Both the position numbers and the translations under genes were made by a program. This document shows positions 59,562 through 64,000 of a stretch of DNA of 64,000 nucleotides, piece after piece; the stretch's first letter is position 1; the number at the start of each line of letters is the position of its first letter. The stretch comes from Antennarius striatus (Eukaryota; Chordata; Actinopteri; Lophiiformes; Antennariidae): positions 3,612,697 to 3,676,696 of the forward strand of contig NC_090789.1 of the NCBI RefSeq assembly GCF_040054535.1, written 5' to 3'. The notes under the pieces are model-generated. The model was not told where the DNA came from and did no database searches. It saw nothing but the letters and a program-made list of their open reading frames with translations.

Positions 59562-60094
59562 CCTTGAGTGGGTCTGCTTCCTGAGCGAGCATTAAACATT
59601 AACGAGTCAGCTCTGTGAGCCTGGAGAGAGGAGGGGAGACCGGAGGGGAGACGGGAGGGGAGACGGGAGACGGGAGGGCAGGGGTTGCAGGTAGAGGCAA
59701 AGACACTTCAGAGGGAATCGTGCAGGTAGACACGAGAGTGCACGCTCGGCGCACATGTACAGGTACACCGACGCACCGAGGGAGAGACTGCATGCGGATA
59801 CACCCCGCGTTTCAGTCGTCCCCCCCCCCCCAAAAAAAAAGCTTTTCCTGTTATTTATTGACTCAGCCTCCCGACATCCAGTACATCAATAGCTCCGGTC
59901 GATCAGAAAGAAAAAGGCAGCCTCCGACAGAGGCGTGTAGATCTGTGTGTGTGTGTGTGTTTGTTTGTGTGTGTATGTGTGTGTGTATGCACGCACCGAC
60001 CTTTTCTTCCTGCATGCATTTCATCCAATGCATCCCATAACTCCTTCCCTTTCATTTTCGCACCGACTGTAATCATTTCCTCTGGACGGTGTAT
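59376..60094 (-). CDS. Unidentified gene: probable last two coding exons
   Basis: Two segments fit together as exons. The first, 60094-59997, follows a CTGCAG acceptor with a CTAAC branch-point-like motif and ends at CG/GTGCGT. Its only open frame reads IHRPEEMITVGAKMKGKELW then DALDEMHAGRKG and leaves two bases. The second, 59514-59376, follows a pyrimidine-rich CCCCCTAG acceptor. Its only open frame needs exactly two preceding bases, continuing R-DAVLITSLRFDLSPLDQMVD and ending in an acidic tail KEDKCFRG before TGA. Matching phases, single open frames and good splice sites support a real C-terminus of at least 78 residues. I do not recognise the protein family and did not find the upstream exons, which may lie beyond the window. 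The strand is the same as pard6g. Confidence 0.45.
59533..59561. repeat. (GT)n microsatellite next to an exon acceptor
   Basis: GT array of about 14 units starting some 18 bp from the acceptor of the unidentified gene's last exon, so on the transcribed strand a CA-rich tract abuts the splice site. Confidence 0.85.
59622..59682. repeat. GGGAGACGGGAG minisatellite
   Basis: A short tandem array of imperfect GGAGGGGAGACC/GGGAGGGGAGAC units of about 12 bp repeated four to five times, with a G-rich plus strand. Confidence 0.75.
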
Positions 60095-61700
60095 CTGCAG
60101 GTGAGCCGTTAGGTAATAATAACACATTTCTTTTTCTTTTTTTTGCAGCAGAGACTGGAAAACACAGAGGGCCGGTGGGTGAGACGCACCAGCAAACTTA
60201 GTTACACTCATTTCCTTTTGTGGCCTTTGGAGGATATCGTCCATGCATGTGTGCGTGCATGTGTGTGTGTGTGTGTGTGTATTAGAGTAGTTGCCATGGT
60301 GATTCAAGAGATGGTGGGAATAATGGAATACCCGTGTTGTCAGCAGTGACTCCATCTGTAACCTTGGGTGGCATCTTTTTCAGTGTCTGTCCCCAACAGC
60401 CGAGCTGCTTGAAGATATGCATACGTTACCTATATTAATGCAAATCATATACTGTATATGTTAGAAGGACAGATGTCCTCTGCAAAGGTGGTCCTGGTTT
60501 CTGCCTGAAATAATTTAAAAAATAATTGTATTAAGGACTAATAATGGAGTACTTCTTGTACCGTAAGGGTGACTCTCCAGAAAACCCAAAATCAAACTTC
60601 TAGAAAAAAGAGATTAAATATATATTTTTTATTTTTTTAATATTTTGCTATGCGGGAGTCACAGAAAATTCTTAATATTTTTCCAAGAGAATCCCAAACT
60701 TTACATTTAAACTCTGAGTTTGGAGGCTGGACCGCTGGATATCACATTTCCTTTCAGTGGATTTAACCTGACACCGCCGTTCTCTTTGTAAAACCCCGTT
60801 TGACAGGCGAAAACATCGCTATTTCTAGATTCAAGGATTTACTTTCCTTTACAAAGCTCTTCTATCGAAACATGTTAAGAGTCAGGTAGGATATTTGGGC
60901 TCTTCTCTGCCCACAGGAGCTGAAAATGTTTCTGACTTGAATTCCTGGTGTTTAATATTTCGCGTCTTTTGATATGAAACAAAAACAGGAGCCGGGTTGG
61001 AGTATTTGTTGGTGCTGCGTGTTGAATATTTAACATTTAAGAGAACAAGCATGAATCTTTCACTGGTGGGAAAAACAAGGGCGATTCCGCCCCTCATCCT
61101 TGCCTTGAAGGCTGAGTGTGAACACTTTATCTTCTGTGTGAGTTCTGAATTCCTGGGACTGCCCGGTGATATTAAAGACATCATTCACCATATTTTCTAC
61201 ATGCAGGGAAATTAAAAGGCATTTATGTGGTAGAACCAAAGGCAAACCCCCCAGGAGTGCTCTGCCTTCTAAGCTGGTTGTTGAAACCACCTCCTGGTGT
61301 CGGTTGGATGTAAAGAACATCATAGTGTTAAATGTTAACAGTCCATCTTTAGCATTACTGATACTGCTGCTTCTTGATCTGGGGGGTGGGGGGTCTGGGG
61401 GCGGAGGTAGCTCACACTTTCCTGTACTTTTCCCATACTTGGGAAAAAACTGAACACACTGAGTTTGAGAAGAGTCCAGGTCTTCAGAGCAAAGACATTC
61501 TGATGGAGCCCCCCACCCCGCACCCCCCACACATCCTCCCACGCCCCCCCCCCCCCCATACACGCCGTGAAGTCTGTTTATGTAAGCAGTCTGCAGCTCG
61601 AGCGCATCCCACACGGCTCCTGATTGGATGAAAACAACATCAATCTCAGGCGGGCCCCCCAGGCCTTTAAATAACCGTCAGGATGTTTAGACCAGAGAGA
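60095..61700. other. Upstream of the unidentified exons; no exon recognised
   Basis: I searched the minus strand for further exons of the unidentified gene and found none that convinced me. A (GT)n array lies near 60,260-60,280 and poly-C/poly-G runs near 61,380-61,395 and 61,543-61,557. Confidence 0.35.
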
Positions 61701-61704
61701 ACCC

Positions 61705-61705
<1 letters not shown>

Positions 61706-61767
<62 letters not shown>
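61706..61767. repeat. (CA)n microsatellite
   Basis: Uninterrupted CA array of about 31 units. Confidence 0.95.
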
Positions 61768-61770
<3 letters not shown>

Positions 61771-61910
61771 AACATATAGACCATCAGATCTCCTATGATC
61801 CCTCCTAAGAACCTAACCCCCCCACCCCAGTACCCCCCCCCTCAAGTGTATTGTGGTCATTTTCATTCATCACCCCATGATGCTAAAATGTCAAGGTTAG
61901 AGTGTGCCAG

Positions 61911-61942
<32 letters not shown>

Positions 61943-61951
61943 TGCGCGCGT

Positions 61952-61995
<44 letters not shown>
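61911..61995. repeat. Compound (CT)n-(CA)n microsatellite
   Basis: CT repeats pass directly into CA repeats, interrupted by TGCGCGCGTG, then resume as CA. The alternating purine-pyrimidine stretch including GCGCGC favours left-handed DNA. Confidence 0.93.
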
Positions 61996-61997
<2 letters not shown>

Positions 61998-62123
61998 GAG
62001 AGAGGGGGCGGGGCCTCCTGATTTTGAATACAAGAATTAGTCAAGCATGCATTTTCCTTTTTCTCCCTTTCTTTGCCTCTCTTGCTCCGATGCTGCCCGT
62101 TCTCTTTGTTGGCAGGGGCCTTC

Positions 62124-62124
<1 letters not shown>

Positions 62125-62189
<65 letters not shown>
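62125..62189. repeat. (GT)n microsatellite
   Basis: Uninterrupted GT array of about 32 units, in inverse orientation to the CA arrays 130-420 bp to its left. Confidence 0.95.
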
Positions 62190-62192
<3 letters not shown>

Positions 62193-62784
62193 GGGAGTTT
62201 AGGAGTTGAGGGGAGTGTGAAGGGCTTTATCTGAGGTGTGGGTCGAGGTTTAATGTGTTTTTTTGCGTTTTTTGTGAATTTTTCCTCACATCGCTGCCAA
62301 TTTTAGATACAAACCCGTCTGAAAAATGTGATTTAATCCAAACTGAATTCATTTAATGCTGTAAACTAATCATTAAACCTGGACTCTTTTAACTCTTGTT
62401 TCAGAAAACTGTTAAATTCTCTTGAGAATTACTTTCTGCAGCAGCTTGGAAATACTTTTTCATTCAGTCCTGATGGAAGAGGAGACAATAAAAAGGAGAA
62501 ACCAACCATCAGGGATCCGTCTACTTCTTGGAGTTGATGCGTCCCCAGCCCATCCAGAGCACATACACTTTCTTATTTAGTAATATCTGCCAGCAGCTCA
62601 TAAAAAGTGTGATTGCTTGAGGAAATGATCAACGCAGACGTGATGGTTTGCAAAGCTGCACAACTTTTTCTCCTCCTACCCCCCCCAACACCCCAGACCC
62701 CATCCCTAAAGCATTGCCACAAGAGAACAGAGGTAAACATAGCCCCCCCATTCCCTTCACCCCACTCAGCTCCCACAGCCCCCA

Positions 62785-62819
62785 CCTCCTCCTCTTCCTC
62801 CTCCTCTTCCTCCTCTTCC
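62785..62819. repeat. Polypyrimidine (CTCCTCTTC)n tract
   Basis: A pure pyrimidine run with imperfect CTC/TTC units; the opposite strand is pure purine, a triplex-prone arrangement. Confidence 0.85.
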
Positions 62820-63328
62820 ATTTGCCGATGGGCTGCTTTCTGGATTTTTTATTTTATTTTTTTTATTTTTTATGGGTCGATATGAAGCCTAAAACTCATT
62901 TAACGCACTTTCAGAAAAAAATGAAATAAAATCTAGCGTGAATCTGGGTTTTGTGGGTTTGGCGGTGAGCGTGTTTCAGACTGGATGTATTTACAGCTAG
63001 GAGTCATTTGGCTGATGGTCGACTCACCACTGAGCTGAAAACAAAAGGAGAGGCAGGAGGAAATGTTCACAAAGCAAAAATAATATGTACTGGAATTTTA
63101 TTTATTTTATTATTTTTACATTTAATAAATCAGAAAAATCACAACAACAAAAAAATCCTGGGAACAGTTGCGGTCACTCACTCTGGCTATTTTTAAACGA
63201 ATGCAGAGACGTTTGTGTATTTTTGTTGAAGTAGCTGACATGTTTACTGTGTGTTCAGGCGTAGGTGTGAAAGGTGAGCGTGGAAGGGACGAGCAGAGAG
63301 GCTGCTGGAGCCTGACGTGTGTGTACGA

Positions 63329-63330
<2 letters not shown>

Positions 63331-63377
<47 letters not shown>
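63331..63377. repeat. (GT)n microsatellite
   Basis: Uninterrupted GT array of about 23 units. Confidence 0.93.
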
Positions 63378-63378
<1 letters not shown>

Positions 63379-63686
63379 TTGTCTTCCCTGCAGTTTGATT
63401 TATTGTTCATTCAGAGAAATAGAAAAGAAAGACATTGTCAAATGACTTGTGTTAATGTTCCAAGCGAAAAACAAAAACAAAAACGACGACTGAAATAAAG
63501 TGTGGGATGTCCATTTTTGTTAGAGGAGGATGAGGACGAAGAGGAGGAAGAGGAGGAAGAGGAGTTTTAAACCTACCCACCCCCCCCCCTCCCTCGGTTG
63601 CAGATGTGGAGACGGATGAGGGTTTGCTGTGCATCTCCGTCACCCACTAATATAATCCACTGGGTCACCAAGTAAAACAGGCCGTA

Positions 63687-63688
<2 letters not shown>

Positions 63689-63724
<36 letters not shown>

Positions 63725-63738
63725 ACACACACACACAC
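63689..63738. repeat. (CA)n microsatellite
   Basis: CA array of about 24 units with one T interruption. Confidence 0.93.
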
Positions 63739-64000
63739 TCTTTATTGGTAATGTGATGCAGGCCGGCCCCTCCACCTCCACCTCCTCCTCCTCCTCCTCA
63801 CACACATCTTTAAACGAACACACACTTCAGTGTTACGAGGTGTTGCTGGTTGAGGACAGACGAGGCAGGTCTGGTTAGGATTAGTTCACCACAACCCCCC
63901 CACCCTTCCAAAAAAAAAAAAAGAAAAAAAAAAAAGAGCAGTCTGGACGTTGCTCCCCCGTCTCGGTATCTTTGCTCCACACCTGTTCCAGCCCTGATTT

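Larger units (their letters stand above)
62190..64000. other. Right-edge DNA with simple repeats; no gene recognised
   Basis: A polypyrimidine CTC/TTC tract lies at 62,785-62,819, a GT array at 63,331-63,377 and a CA array at 63,689-63,738. A GAGGAA-rich purine tract lies near 63,522-63,565. No supported exon was found. Confidence 0.45.

Noticed and set aside
61060-61614. A 184-codon minus-strand frame
   Set aside because: It includes poly-Gly and poly-Pro from G/C runs, has no recognisable domain and no phase-compatible link to the exons at 59.4-60.1 kb.
62520-62620. Minus-strand frame ending VLWMGWGRINSKK
   Set aside because: It looked like a C-terminal exon, but no clear acceptor with matching phase or known family was found, so chance is likely.

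Overview
The window reads as nuclear DNA of a ray-finned fish, most likely a teleost, though the species cannot be fixed. It holds five spliced protein-coding genes with vertebrate exon structure and short introns. It also has long (CA)n/(GT)n arrays, a Ty3/gypsy relic and hAT-type elements typical of fish genomes. No prokaryotic gene, CRISPR array, rRNA or tRNA was recognised.

All five genes lie on the minus strand, so transcription runs from high to low coordinates. From right to left they are: pard6g (coding 28,508-54,855; polarity scaffold; three coding exons, introns of 20.6 and 4.3 kb); bloc1s4 (22,744-25,648; cappuccino subunit of BLOC-1; five exons); nutf2 (18,584-19,976; Ran-GDP import factor; four coding exons); rrm2b (9,627-17,986; p53R2-type ribonucleotide reductase small subunit; nine exons); and mtdh (5,434-9,141; metadherin/LYRIC; eleven exons). 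Each reading frame was rebuilt exon by exon. Codon phase is preserved across every junction and each gene ends at a family-typical C-terminus. Two further phase-compatible coding segments at 59,376-60,094, upstream of pard6g, look like the last two coding exons of a gene I could not name.

Mobile and repeat DNA: an internally collapsed Ty3/gypsy element with 144-bp LTRs sits in rrm2b intron 1 (14,742-17,253). Non-autonomous hAT-like elements sit in rrm2b intron 3 (12,952-13,616) and pard6g intron 2 (41,801-42,211). A degraded DNA-transposon-like repeat lies around 53,340-53,700. From about 32.8 kb rightwards the DNA is rich in dinucleotide microsatellites, with dense clusters at 36.6-37.2, 57.9-60.3, 61.7-62.2 and 63.3-63.7 kb.

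The genes do not form one pathway. Their linkage mixes relatives of genes that in human lie on 8q22 (MTDH, RRM2B), 16q22 (NUTF2, PARD6A), 18q23 (PARD6G) and 20q13 (PARD6B, BCAS4), as expected of one block duplicated in the early vertebrate genome duplications. The most testable observations are: a perfect 10-bp CLEAR/TFEB-type site about 50 bp upstream of the bloc1s4 start codon; an 18-bp perfect NRF1-type palindrome in rrm2b intron 1; a multi-exon cappuccino gene beside a pard6 gene, which suggests that the human BLOC1S4 gene is a retrocopy and BCAS4 its linked relative; a GC-AG intron in mtdh; and the unidentified exons upstream of pard6g. I saw no convincing wholly new biological system.
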